A stretch of 64,000 nucleotides of DNA from Pedobacter polysacchareus (GTDB lineage: Bacteria; Bacteroidota; Bacteroidia; Sphingobacteriales; Sphingobacteriaceae): positions 42,999 through 106,998 of the forward strand of contig NZ_JAHYSS010000010.1 in NCBI RefSeq assembly GCF_019802255.1, written 5' to 3'. The stretch's first letter is position 1. Every line of letters begins with the position of its first letter. Of the stretch, positions 1 through 7,977 are shown piece after piece. The translations under genes and the position numbers were made by a program. The notes beneath the pieces are model-generated. The model did not search any database and was not told where the DNA came from. It was given only the letters and a program-made list of their open reading frames with translations.

Positions 1-587
1 ACATAAGTCCATACCGTTTTATCGTCATAATTATAAATACCCGACATTAAATCCAGAATTATGTGCGACTGGTCAGATTTCGGGAAGGTATAACGGTGCA
101 TACCTACTCTCTTGCTCGCAGTCAACTCTGCCTGAATCTGATGGTCATCCAGTTTCACTTTGTAGTATCCTGCTTCAGCAGTTTCATTGGCATGGGAATA
201 TCCGGAACGAAATCCACTGCCTGGCACATCGGCAGTACCAGGATTCATTTTTAAAACGCCTTGACTGGGCATTACCAGAAAATCACCTAAATCCGAATGG
301 CCAGTACCGCTAAAGTGCGTATGACTAAACCCAACGATCGATTTGTCCTCATATTTATATCCTGCACAGTACTTATACACGTCGCCGTTGTACTTGCCAT
401 TGAGCTCATAAGAAAGGGTATCGGTATCCGGACTCAGCTGTACTGAACCAAAAGGAACAGTGGCTCCTGGATAGGTATGGCCCATTTTCTGGGTCCCAAT
501 AATCGGTTTTACATACTTTACCAATTCCTTTTGTGCCTGTGCAGAAAGGGCTGGAAGCAGTATACAAAACAATAATGCTTTTTTCAT
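1..587 (-). CDS. GH92 family alpha-1,2-mannosidase, N-terminal part (cut by window edge)
   Basis: Reading the minus strand from the ATG at 587 gives an open frame of 195 codons that runs off the window start. It begins with a Sec signal peptide (MKKALLFCILLPALSAQAQ), then YVKPIIGTQKMGHTYPGATV, PFGSVQLSPDT and SHTHFSGTGHSDLGD. This is the N-terminal beta-sandwich signature of GH92 exo-alpha-mannosidases, which trim alpha-mannosides (usually N-glycans or mannan) in the periplasm. Full members are about 700-790 residues, so most of the gene, including the catalytic half, lies outside. It is divergent from mnmA. Family is seen directly; the exact linkage cannot be decided from this part. Confidence 0.85.
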   Translation of the reverse strand, partial: MKKALLFCILLPALSAQAQKELVKYVKPIIGTQKMGHTYPGATVPFGSVQLSPDTDTLSYELNGKYNGDVYKYCAGYKYEDKSIVGFSHTHFSGTGHSDLGDFLVMPSQGVLKMNPGTADVPGSGFRSGYSHANETAEAGYYKVKLDDHQIQAELTASKRVGMHRYTFPKSDQSHIILDLMSGIYNYDDKTVWTY

Positions 588-745
588 TTGTTTAAGTTGA
601 GGTTTTTTTACAATACTCTAAGGTATAAATAATTGGCAAAAATCTACTTTAATTAAGTTGCTATAACGTTTAATCTAATGTTTACACATTTGTCCTTTTT
701 ACAAGGAACTGACGCCTTATATGAGAATGTATGGGTAAAAACCGC

Positions 746-753
746 TATTTTTG
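746..753 (+). promoter_or_regulatory. Possible -7 element (TATTTTTG) for mnmA
   Basis: An exact match to the Bacteroidota -7 consensus TAnnTTTG, 18 bp before the mnmA start. No TTG is found at the usual distance upstream, so the call rests on the -7 element alone. Confidence 0.35.
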
Positions 754-771
754 CCCTCAGAATAAATTATA

Positions 772-1863
772 ATGAGTAAACTCGGTAGAATATTGGTAGC
801 CATGAGTGGCGGAGTAGATAGTTCAGTAGCAGCAGTGATGCTGCACGAACAAGGATATGAAGTAATCGGATTAACCATGAAGACATGGGATTATGCGACC
901 TCAGGTACCAGCAGTAAGGAAACCGGATGTTGCAGTCTGGACAGCATCAACGATGCACGTACATTGGCGGTAAATTACGGATTCCCACACTATATATTAG
1001 ACATCAGGGATGAGTTCGGTGATTATGTAATTGATAACTTCGTTGATGAATATCTTGCAGGCCGTACCCCTAACCCTTGTGTTTTATGTAACACCCACAT
1101 CAAATGGGAAGCGCTATTGAAACGTGCAAACAAACTGGATTGCGAATTTATTGCAACTGGTCACTATGCTAACGTTAGACAGCACGACAATGGTCGTCAT
1201 GTGATCTCTAAAGGTCTGGATGAAAATAAAGATCAATCTTATGTACTTTGGGGTGTTTCTCAGGAAAACCTGGCACGTACTAAATTCCCATTAGGATCCT
1301 TCGCAAAGGCGGACATCAGACAAATGGCTTTAGATATGGGACAGGAAGAACTGGCTAAAAAAAGCGAAAGCTATGAAATCTGCTTTGTACCGGATAATGA
1401 TTACCGTGCTTTCTTAAGACATAAAGTGGGCGATTTAGAAGACCGCGTATCTGGTGGAAATTTCATTACCAGTGATGGTATGGTGGTTGGACAGCATAAA
1501 GGTTATCCTTTCTACACCATCGGACAGCGTAAAGGTTTAGGGATCGCTTTTGGTGAGCCGATGTTTGTGACGCAAATCCTTCCGGAAAGTAATACCGTAA
1601 TGTTAGGCAGAGCCGATGAGCTGGAACGTCATGAAGCCCTGGTTAGAAATGTGAACCTGATTAAATATGAAAACATTTTAGCACCAATGACTGACGTGGT
1701 GACTAAAATCAGATATAAAGATGCAGGAACCCTAAGTACTATTGTACAGGAGAATGATAAAATGAAAGTTGTATTTGATCATGCTGTATCTGCAATAGCA
1801 CCGGGCCAGTCCGCAGTATTTTATGAAGGAAACGACCTTCTTGGTGGCGGTTTCCTTTGTTAA
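772..1863 (+). CDS. mnmA: tRNA-specific 2-thiouridylase MnmA
   Basis: 363 aa, full family length. MnmA activates U34 of tRNA-Lys, -Glu and -Gln with ATP and transfers sulfur to make 2-thiouridine in the cytoplasm. The PP-loop SGGVDSS is at residues 12-18. The two redox/catalytic cysteines are present: C103 in TPNPCVLCN and C204 in SYEICFVPD. ATGHYA (128-133) and ENKDQSYVLW are typical. The C-terminal beta-barrel is complete. The start ATG places the PP-loop at the normal distance. The gene stands alone, convergent with the nucleotidase gene 2 bp away. Sulfur donor partners are not in the window. Confidence 0.97.
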   Translation: MSKLGRILVAMSGGVDSSVAAVMLHEQGYEVIGLTMKTWDYATSGTSSKETGCCSLDSINDARTLAVNYGFPHYILDIRDEFGDYVIDNFVDEYLAGRTPNPCVLCNTHIKWEALLKRANKLDCEFIATGHYANVRQHDNGRHVISKGLDENKDQSYVLWGVSQENLARTKFPLGSFAKADIRQMALDMGQEELAKKSESYEICFVPDNDYRAFLRHKVGDLEDRVSGGNFITSDGMVVGQHKGYPFYTIGQRKGLGIAFGEPMFVTQILPESNTVMLGRADELERHEALVRNVNLIKYENILAPMTDVVTKIRYKDAGTLSTIVQENDKMKVVFDHAVSAIAPGQSAVFYEGNDLLGGGFLC

Positions 1864-1865
1864 GC

Positions 1866-2810
1866 TTAGCTATCTAATCGATCTGAAATGGTATAAGGTG
1901 CAGCAGTTTTAATACGCTTGCCCTTATATCTTTCAAAATAATAATCCAATCTTCCCAGATTAATCCCAGCAAATCCTACCTGATTAATGGTGGTGATTTT
2001 TCCATCCAGATTCAATACATCTTCCGGCTGGTCCATGAAAGTATGGGTATGCCCGCCGATAATTAAATCTATATTTCGGGTGTTTTTAGCCAATTTCTGA
2101 TCTGAATCTCTATCACTGTCGTATTTATACCCTAAATGTGATAAACAGATCACCAGGTCACATTTCAAATCATTTTTCAGCAGACTGGCGGTTTGATTAG
2201 CCGTTTTAACCGGATCTAAAAACACCGTATCTCCGTAGTTGATGTCTCCTACCAAGCCTGCCAGTTTAATCCCGATTCCGAACACGCCAATCTTTATTCC
2301 CTGTTTTTTGAAAACCTGGTAAGGTAAAGTTGATTTGTTCAGTAAGGTATTAGAGAAATCGTAATTGCTGCATAAAATCGGAAAATTGGCATGCGGCAAT
2401 TGCTTGTAGAAACCGGCTAAGCCATTGTCGAAATCGTGGTTCCCCATCGTTGCGGCATCATAATTCATTTCCGACATCAGTTTAATCTCCAGCTCTCCAC
2501 CATATTTATTGAAATAAGGAGTACCCTGAAAAATATCACCTGCATCAAAAAGCAATACGTTATTTTCTTTTGCACGAATAGATTTGATCAGTGCCGAACG
2601 TCTGGCAGTTCCGCCTAATCCTTCATACTTTGACCCATCCATTGGGAAAGGTTCTATTCGGCTGTGTACATCATTGGTATGTAAAATGGTCAGTTTTACT
2701 ATGTCTCCGGCAGCTATGGCATCAAAAGCATTTAAGTTTAATGCAGCAGCAGCCAGCAGCCCTCCTGTTTTCAGGAAGTTTCTGCGGTTAATTTTTTGTA
2801 ATTCTTCCAT
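1866..2810 (-). CDS. 5'-nucleotidase/UshA-type metallophosphatase, catalytic domain only, Tat-exported
   Basis: 314 aa. A twin-arginine motif (NRRNFLK, residues 8-14) and hydrophobic Ala/Leu stretch mark a Tat signal. The calcineurin-like two-metal site is complete: TNDVH (D47, H49), GD92, GNHD (123-126), SHLG (H225) and GGHTHT (252-257). This matches the N-terminal half of UshA/NadN nucleotidases, which hydrolyse nucleotides or sugar nucleotides in the periplasm. The C-terminal substrate-specificity domain is missing here but is encoded by the gene directly upstream, which overlaps by 23 bp. Role is firm at family level; the substrate is unknown. Confidence 0.9.
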   Translation of the reverse strand: MEELQKINRRNFLKTGGLLAAAALNLNAFDAIAAGDIVKLTILHTNDVHSRIEPFPMDGSKYEGLGGTARRSALIKSIRAKENNVLLFDAGDIFQGTPYFNKYGGELEIKLMSEMNYDAATMGNHDFDNGLAGFYKQLPHANFPILCSNYDFSNTLLNKSTLPYQVFKKQGIKIGVFGIGIKLAGLVGDINYGDTVFLDPVKTANQTASLLKNDLKCDLVICLSHLGYKYDSDRDSDQKLAKNTRNIDLIIGGHTHTFMDQPEDVLNLDGKITTINQVGFAGINLGRLDYYFERYKGKRIKTAAPYTISDRLDS

Positions 2811-3561
2811 CTAATTTTGGATTTATTGTTTTTCCAGCAGCCTGGTTTTCTTTAATATAAGTGATCAGTGCATCGCGCATCCGGACCCCTAAAATCTTTT
2901 TCTCAATTGGGTTTTTGAAGCTTTGAACGTTGTCGCCGCCATCCGCTACATAGTCGGAAGTTAAGACCCTGTAGTTTTTATTTGGATCCAGCGGTTTTCC
3001 ATTGATCATGACCTCCGTTGGTTTGTCATTTACAATTTTCATTCTTAAGCCGGCAACGGGCTGTCCGCCTTTCTCTGCAATGTAATTCAGCAGGTTTTGG
3101 ACAGCTGCTGGACTCAAGGTGAAAACCATCATTTCATTCTCAAAAGGCATGACTTCAAAAACGTTTGACAACTTGATGTCTCCTTTAGGAAGTGCCACCC
3201 GGATTCCTCCATTGGTAGAAGGCATAGCGAAATCTATAGTCGGGTCGTATTTGAGTGCTTCATGGAGCAAGGCATCTGAGAAGAAGTTTCTCAATAAATT
3301 TTCAGCAACAGGTTTATCGTCTTTTCTATCCAGCTTTTCCATCAGGACCTCGGAGTGCCCAATTACGGTATTCATCTCCTGATCCATCTTGATTTTATAA
3401 GGCAGATAGGTTTTGATCACCGCACTGTCTACTGGCTGATTGCTATTCATATGGTACCCGCTCCGGTTACTTTTAACCACCATATAATGTGAACTACAGG
3501 AAAGCAGCAATGGTATAGCACCTAAAAGCAGGTATTTTTTGATTGGATGAATGTGTTTCAT
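2788..3561 (-). CDS. 5'-nucleotidase C-terminal domain lipoprotein
   Basis: 257 aa from the ATG at 3561. A longer reading from 3579 adds six residues, but a -7 element at 3577-3584 would put transcription start after it, and MKHIHPIKKYLLL is the natural lipoprotein signal start. The lipobox is LLSC with C22. The body has AMPSTNGGIRVALPKGDI, NVFEVMPFENEM and VLTSDYVADGGD, the signatures of the 5_nucleotid_C domain that binds the nucleoside base in UshA. It has no catalytic metallophosphatase domain. It precedes and overlaps the gene for the catalytic half, so the two probably act together at the cell envelope as a split enzyme. Confidence 0.88.
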   Translation of the reverse strand: MKHIHPIKKYLLLGAIPLLLSCSSHYMVVKSNRSGYHMNSNQPVDSAVIKTYLPYKIKMDQEMNTVIGHSEVLMEKLDRKDDKPVAENLLRNFFSDALLHEALKYDPTIDFAMPSTNGGIRVALPKGDIKLSNVFEVMPFENEMMVFTLSPAAVQNLLNYIAEKGGQPVAGLRMKIVNDKPTEVMINGKPLDPNKNYRVLTSDYVADGGDNVQSFKNPIEKKILGVRMRDALITYIKENQAAGKTINPKLDGRITKN

Positions 3562-3576
3562 ATCGATTTGAAAGCA

Positions 3577-3584
3577 CAAAGGTA
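3577..3584 (-). promoter_or_regulatory. Predicted -7 element (TACCTTTG) of the split nucleotidase operon
   Basis: On the minus strand TACCTTTG matches TAnnTTTG exactly and is 15 bp upstream of the ATG at 3561. No clear TTG -33 box is seen. It supports 3561 rather than 3579 as the start codon. Confidence 0.5.
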
Positions 3585-3630
3585 AAAAAACCTTAGCCTG
3601 ATATCGTTTTTTTTTGCTTCTTTGCCAAAT

Positions 3631-4197
3631 ATGAAACCGCTACTCAAATCAGTCAATATCCCGGCATTCTTTACCTTATTTCTTGTCATTTTTATTACTT
3701 CAGCTGCTTTCAGTCAGAAAAACCAAATTGACCGGATCAAATTAAACTGGAGCATGTACAAAAAGCTGAACAATTCTAACCTTCCATATATTGCTTATAC
3801 TGCACACCGGACCTTACATCAATACCGTGCTACTCAGAAAGGAAGTCAGTTTTCATTAGTATTTAATGTAGCGGTCTCCTTAGATGGACAGCAATCTACT
3901 GTTGATCTGCGCAGATTGGCCACCCTGGGTGAAGAAGGTAAAAAGAATCTATTAAACCATGAACAAGGTCATTCAGACCTGGCGGTCATCTATGGTAGAA
4001 TCCTGTATAAGTCTTTATCTAAAAAAACATATACCATAAAGAATTATCAGAATGAGGTGAAAAAAATTTATGATGATACCTTAAAAGAACTGGCGGAAAT
4101 CAATGCCCGTTATGATATGGAAACTATGCATGGTGAAGAACAAGAGCCACAGGATAAATGGGATCTGTATTTTAAAAAAGAGCTAAAAGCTAGCTGA
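3631..4197 (+). CDS. DUF922 family secreted Zn-dependent protease-like protein
   Basis: 188 aa from the ATG at 3631; a TTG three codons upstream is less likely. An N-terminal hydrophobic segment (about residues 12-28, ending in AAFSQ) is a Sec signal. The family hallmark is the HExxH motif HEQGH at 110-114, inside LLNHEQGHSDLA, preceded by a compact beta-rich region. DUF922 proteins are predicted metalloproteases; activity has not been shown to my knowledge. The 3' end overlaps the next, convergent gene by 8 bp. Function beyond a probable zinc site is inference. Confidence 0.78.
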   Translation: MKPLLKSVNIPAFFTLFLVIFITSAAFSQKNQIDRIKLNWSMYKKLNNSNLPYIAYTAHRTLHQYRATQKGSQFSLVFNVAVSLDGQQSTVDLRRLATLGEEGKKNLLNHEQGHSDLAVIYGRILYKSLSKKTYTIKNYQNEVKKIYDDTLKELAEINARYDMETMHGEEQEPQDKWDLYFKKELKAS

Positions 4198-4789
4198 TCC
4201 AGCTGCTGAGCACCATTAGTCGTCTCCAGCGCCCATGCTCCTTCCTATATATTGCTGTTTTTCCAATACCACATTTAAATCCGCAATATTGAGCATAATT
4301 AAAGAGACAAATTGTATTATTTCTCAGAAAAATAGGCCTTGAAAACATAAAATACTTGTAAATCTTGTTCTTATTTAAATTACTCCAGGCATCTAAATTC
4401 CCTTCAGCATATAATTTAAGGGAATCTGAAGTTAATAATTTTCCACCCTCAAAAAGCTGGTCTGGCAAGTTTTGGAATTTTAAGGCGATAATTTTTTTCT
4501 GAATCAACATGCGCTCTGATTTGGAAAAAACTAGTTTATCTTGTCCGAAGTGCTTGAAATCCTCCTCATCAGACAATCCCGAATAAAGTGTGTCTGGCTT
4601 CAAAGTAGACCTTAAGTATTTGATGCTCTCATCATCTAAAGTCCCCAGGTAAAACACCTTTCCATTCAATTTCTGATGCGCTCGAAAAAACCAGTTTAGA
4701 AATTCTTTTTCCTGGTTTTCATTTTTCGCGTGTACAGGTTTGAATAGGAAAAATATCAGGGATGAAAAAAGGAGAAGTTTAATTTTCAT
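4190..4789 (-). CDS. Secreted hypothetical protein
   Basis: 199 aa with a clear N-terminal signal (KIKLLLFSSLIFFLF, then PVHA before the likely cleavage). I do not recognise the family. The mature part is Lys/Leu-rich and ends in a more conserved-looking block: SRPIFLRNNT, then a Cys pair in YCGFKCGIGK, and GRWRRL. A closing pattern of this kind is common among small Bacteroidota periplasmic proteins that report on an external value. It is a single gene, convergent with the DUF922 gene (8 bp overlap). No function is assigned. Confidence 0.6.
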   Translation of the reverse strand: MKIKLLLFSSLIFFLFKPVHAKNENQEKEFLNWFFRAHQKLNGKVFYLGTLDDESIKYLRSTLKPDTLYSGLSDEEDFKHFGQDKLVFSKSERMLIQKKIIALKFQNLPDQLFEGGKLLTSDSLKLYAEGNLDAWSNLNKNKIYKYFMFSRPIFLRNNTICLFNYAQYCGFKCGIGKTAIYRKEHGRWRRLMVLSSWIS

Positions 4790-5043
4790 GGGGCAGGGCT
4801 TGAGGCATAATTCAGTTCAAGATATAAATTTTTATTGTCTGTAAGAAATCCAGCTTTATCTTTTCTGTTTCTTCTACACCTCTCGTTTATGCGCTTCAAT
4901 AGAGTTGATATTTTAATAAAAAAAGAGGGAATTGCCTGTCCCTGTACTTCAAAACTTGATATCATCGCAATTAATCAGTAATCTTGATCCTACACAACAA
5001 CACAAAGAAACCAAATCATTAATTCTAAAAGAACCAAAATTTG

Positions 5044-6150
5044 ATGAACGCTAAAACGTTAAGTCCAGACATTTTAAAATCCAAAGAACATTTTCACATC
5101 CTCGATGGGTTACGCGGAGTAGCCGCAGTAGCCATTGTCATTTTCCATTTCATGGAGGTAGTCTTCATTCCTTCAAAAAATTTCATCGGTCATGGCTTTC
5201 TTGCCGTAGACTTTTTCTTTTGCCTGTCTGGATTTGTCATCGGTTATGCTTATGACGACAGGATCGGCAAAATGGGAATCTTCGCCTTTTTAAAAACAAG
5301 ACTGATCAGATTACACCCTTTAGTCATCATGGGATCAGTATTGGGTATGCTCGCTTTTCTATTTGACCCCTTTAATCTGCATAATGAAGTATATAGTGCT
5401 GGTAGAATGGCACTCCTCTTTTTAAGTTCTGTTTTATTGATTCCTTTTCCTGTGGTATCAGAAAGGTATTTCAATTTATTCAGTCTTAATGCTCCTGCCT
5501 GGTCCCTGTTCTGGGAATATGTAGCTAATGTGGTTTATGCCATAGCTTTGTACAAAGCGACGCGTAATCTCTTGTTGATATTAGCAATTCTGGCTGCAGG
5601 TGCCCTTTGCTATATCGGCTATACCAGCGGAAACCTGCTTGGTGGCTGGAGTGGAGAAACCTTCTGGCATGGTGCTGCGCGTATCTCCTATTCGTTTTTG
5701 GCAGGATTACTGATCTTCCGTTCTAAATGGATCATCAAATCAAACCTGGGCTTTGTAGGACTAAGCATATTGCTTTTACTTGCTTTTCTTATGCCGGATA
5801 GTCAATGGAACTGGATCACAGAACCATTTGTAGTACTGATCTATTTTCCCCTATTGATCTCATTGGGTGCTGGAGCTAAACTACAGGAAGGGGTAAAAAA
5901 ACTGTGTATTTTCTCGGGAAACATCTCCTATCCGCTATACATGACACACTATATGGTGCTTTGGCTTTTTGCTGACTATTATTCTACTTACAAACCAGAT
6001 ACTACCCAATTGTTTTTTATCATTTCAGGTGGAACCATTTTACTGGTTGGTTTCGCCTATCTGGTGATGGTCATTTATGATATCCCTGTTAGAAGATACT
6101 TAATAAATAAACTTAAAAAAGGACAAGCTCAGTTACCGATCAATAAGTAG
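5044..6150 (+). CDS. Acyltransferase family 3 (OafA/YrhL-like) membrane protein
   Basis: 368 aa from the ATG at 5044 (the preceding TTG codon is not needed). The N-terminus has LDGLRGVAAVA (20-30) and the conserved His35 in VIFHF, the signature of integral membrane O-acyltransferases. About ten hydrophobic segments follow. These enzymes move acetyl or other acyl groups onto polysaccharides, lipids or glycosides on the outer face of the inner membrane. No polysaccharide biosynthesis gene lies beside it, so the acceptor is unknown. A terminator hairpin follows at 6177-6217. Confidence 0.9.
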   Translation: MNAKTLSPDILKSKEHFHILDGLRGVAAVAIVIFHFMEVVFIPSKNFIGHGFLAVDFFFCLSGFVIGYAYDDRIGKMGIFAFLKTRLIRLHPLVIMGSVLGMLAFLFDPFNLHNEVYSAGRMALLFLSSVLLIPFPVVSERYFNLFSLNAPAWSLFWEYVANVVYAIALYKATRNLLLILAILAAGALCYIGYTSGNLLGGWSGETFWHGAARISYSFLAGLLIFRSKWIIKSNLGFVGLSILLLLAFLMPDSQWNWITEPFVVLIYFPLLISLGAGAKLQEGVKKLCIFSGNISYPLYMTHYMVLWLFADYYSTYKPDTTQLFFIISGGTILLVGFAYLVMVIYDIPVRRYLINKLKKGQAQLPINK

Positions 6151-6176
6151 TATAACTCCTCTATAAGCAAGATATG

Positions 6177-6217
6177 AAAAACGTCCTTTAGTCCTAATTC
6201 GGCGAAAGGACGTTTTT
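6177..6217 (+). terminator. Rho-independent terminator after the acyltransferase gene
   Basis: A 13-bp perfect stem: AAAAACGTCCTTT (6177-6189) and AAAGGACGTTTTT (6205-6217), a 15-nt loop, and a run of T on the plus strand. It separates the acyltransferase gene from the sigma factor gene. Confidence 0.85.
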
Positions 6218-6257
6218 TTTATCGACCAGATTTATATCTTAGCATGAAATTCATCCT

Positions 6258-6857
6258 ATGCCTGAACCTACTGAATCCATTTACTGGCAATCTTTTAAAG
6301 CTGGTAATGCAGACGCTTTCGAATATTTATACCGAAATTATGCTTCAGGGCTATATAATTATGGATCGAAGTTCAGTACTGATAAAGACCTGATCAAAGA
6401 GTGTATTCAGGATCTTTTTGTGGGCATCTGGACAAGAAGGGCTTCCCTAGGAAATCCGGAGCACCTTAAAAACTACCTTTATAAATCATTCCGTCGCTTA
6501 ATTTTCAAAAAGGCCTTCCGGTTACAGAACTTTGAGACTTATGATGAGACCAACGACAACTATGCTTTCCAGGTCAGCCTAAATGTAGAAGAAGCGATGA
6601 TTGACGGAGAACATAGAGTCAACGTATCCGCACAATTAAATCTGGCCATGGCCAAGCTGACTGCCAGACAAAGGGAGGCGGTATTTCTTAGATTTTATGA
6701 GCAGCTGAGTTATGAGGAAATTGCAGAAGTAATGGACATTTCAGTGAAAGCCAGCTATAAAATAATGGCCAGGGCCTTGGGTTTTATGAAAGAGAACTTG
6801 TCAAAAGAGGATTTAATGCTGCTTTATCTATTGTTACATCTAAAATTATTAAACTGA
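6258..6857 (+). CDS. RNA polymerase ECF-type sigma factor (FecI-like)
   Basis: 199 aa. Region 2 is in the first 90 residues (YLYRNYASGLYNYG, then IQDLFVGIWTRR, a -10 recognition helix), and region 4 is near residues 130-185 (LTARQREAVFLRF, LSYEEIAEVMDIS) with its helix-turn-helix. In Bacteroidota such sigma factors are held by a FecR-type anti-sigma and released when an STN-bearing TonB receptor is loaded. The fecR-like gene is 91 bp downstream and the receptor follows, so the three form one signalling unit. An overlapping ATG at 6244 is in another frame and gives only a short ORF. Confidence 0.93.
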   Translation: MPEPTESIYWQSFKAGNADAFEYLYRNYASGLYNYGSKFSTDKDLIKECIQDLFVGIWTRRASLGNPEHLKNYLYKSFRRLIFKKAFRLQNFETYDETNDNYAFQVSLNVEEAMIDGEHRVNVSAQLNLAMAKLTARQREAVFLRFYEQLSYEEIAEVMDISVKASYKIMARALGFMKENLSKEDLMLLYLLLHLKLLN

Positions 6858-6948
6858 TAATCAGCTTAATATCTATTATTTCTATTTTTTATTCCTTTTC
6901 ATGGGGTAATCTGCTGCACAACCAGCTAATAGGATCAAAAGCAGCAAT

Positions 6949-7974
6949 ATGAAGAAACCAATTAGCGCGTATGCCTCCTATCACCTGGAAGAACTGATCA
7001 ATGATGAAGACTTTTTATTATGGGTGCTCCACCCTGATGAAATGTCCAATCTCCATTGGCAAAATATCCAGGATACTTTTCCTCAACTGAGAGAGACTAT
7101 CGCCCAGGCCAAGACTATCGTTCAATCTATGCGTTTCGAAAGAGCGCATTTCAACGACAATGAACAATCGGAATTGTGGCAGGCCATTCAGGCTAAAACT
7201 ACCCTGTATAAAAAATCCGGCAAAATAGTGCCACTGTGGTATCGTTACGCAGCTGCCGCTATGCTGACAGGAATCTTATTGAGTGTGGGTATTTTTTACC
7301 AGATGACTCAGCCGATCTCCGTCAATACCCCTTACGGTCAGTTGAAAACCATCACCTTACCAGATGGCTCATTAGTGACCCTAAATGCCAATTCTACAAT
7401 AAAATATGGTAGAAACTGGACTAAGAATGAGATCAGGGAAGTCTGGATTGAAGGGGAAGCTTTTTTAAAGGTTAAGCATTTAAATGCTTCGGGAAAGATA
7501 GTAAACCATGAACGTTTTGTAGTCCATACCGGCGAAGTGAATGTAGAAGTGCTGGGGACCTCTTTTAATGTTAATGACAGACGTGGCCGCACTGAAGTGG
7601 CACTATTGGAAGGGAAAATCAGTTTAGGCTTAAATGGAACTGCGGGTAAACCGCTGGTTCTGGCCCCCGGAGATATTGCAGAGTTTGAAAAAGGTAAGCT
7701 GATTAAAAAGCCGATCAATGTAGCGGAATACGCCTCCTGGAAAGATGGGAAGTTATATTTCAAAGATGTACCTGTAGCTAAAATCTTCAATTACTTCGAA
7801 GATATTTATGGGTATAAAGTAGTGGTCTCCGATCCGGAGATCCTGAAGAAAAGAGTGTCAGGGTCCTTAAATACGCAAAATGAACAGGTATTGTTTAAAG
7901 CGTTTGGGATGACGTTAAACCTCAATATCACACCGAATCAAAAGACCAGGGAATTAATAATCACTACTAAATAA
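6949..7974 (+). CDS. FecR family anti-sigma factor
   Basis: 341 aa. A cytoplasmic N-terminal part (1-96) that would bind the sigma factor is followed by one membrane span (about 97-117, WYRYAAAAMLTGILLSVGIF). The periplasmic FecR domain comes next (TPYGQLKTITLPDGS and the following beta-rich block with WIEGEAFLKV). The C-terminal STN-like DUF4974 domain ends the protein (KLYFKDVPVAKIFNYFE onwards). FecR proteins carry the signal from a receptor's periplasmic STN domain to the ECF sigma. Only 3 bp separate it from the receptor gene. Confidence 0.93.
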   Translation: MKKPISAYASYHLEELINDEDFLLWVLHPDEMSNLHWQNIQDTFPQLRETIAQAKTIVQSMRFERAHFNDNEQSELWQAIQAKTTLYKKSGKIVPLWYRYAAAAMLTGILLSVGIFYQMTQPISVNTPYGQLKTITLPDGSLVTLNANSTIKYGRNWTKNEIREVWIEGEAFLKVKHLNASGKIVNHERFVVHTGEVNVEVLGTSFNVNDRRGRTEVALLEGKISLGLNGTAGKPLVLAPGDIAEFEKGKLIKKPINVAEYASWKDGKLYFKDVPVAKIFNYFEDIYGYKVVVSDPEILKKRVSGSLNTQNEQVLFKAFGMTLNLNITPNQKTRELIITTK

Positions 7975-7977
7975 GGC

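Noticed and set aside
63..254. A 63-codon plus-strand frame at the window start
   Set aside because: It is the antisense shadow of the GH92 gene, whose minus-strand translation has clear family motifs.
7338..7790. A 150-codon frame antisense to the FecR gene
   Set aside because: The low-complexity Ser/Pro-rich translation is typical of an antisense shadow; the FecR frame is well supported.
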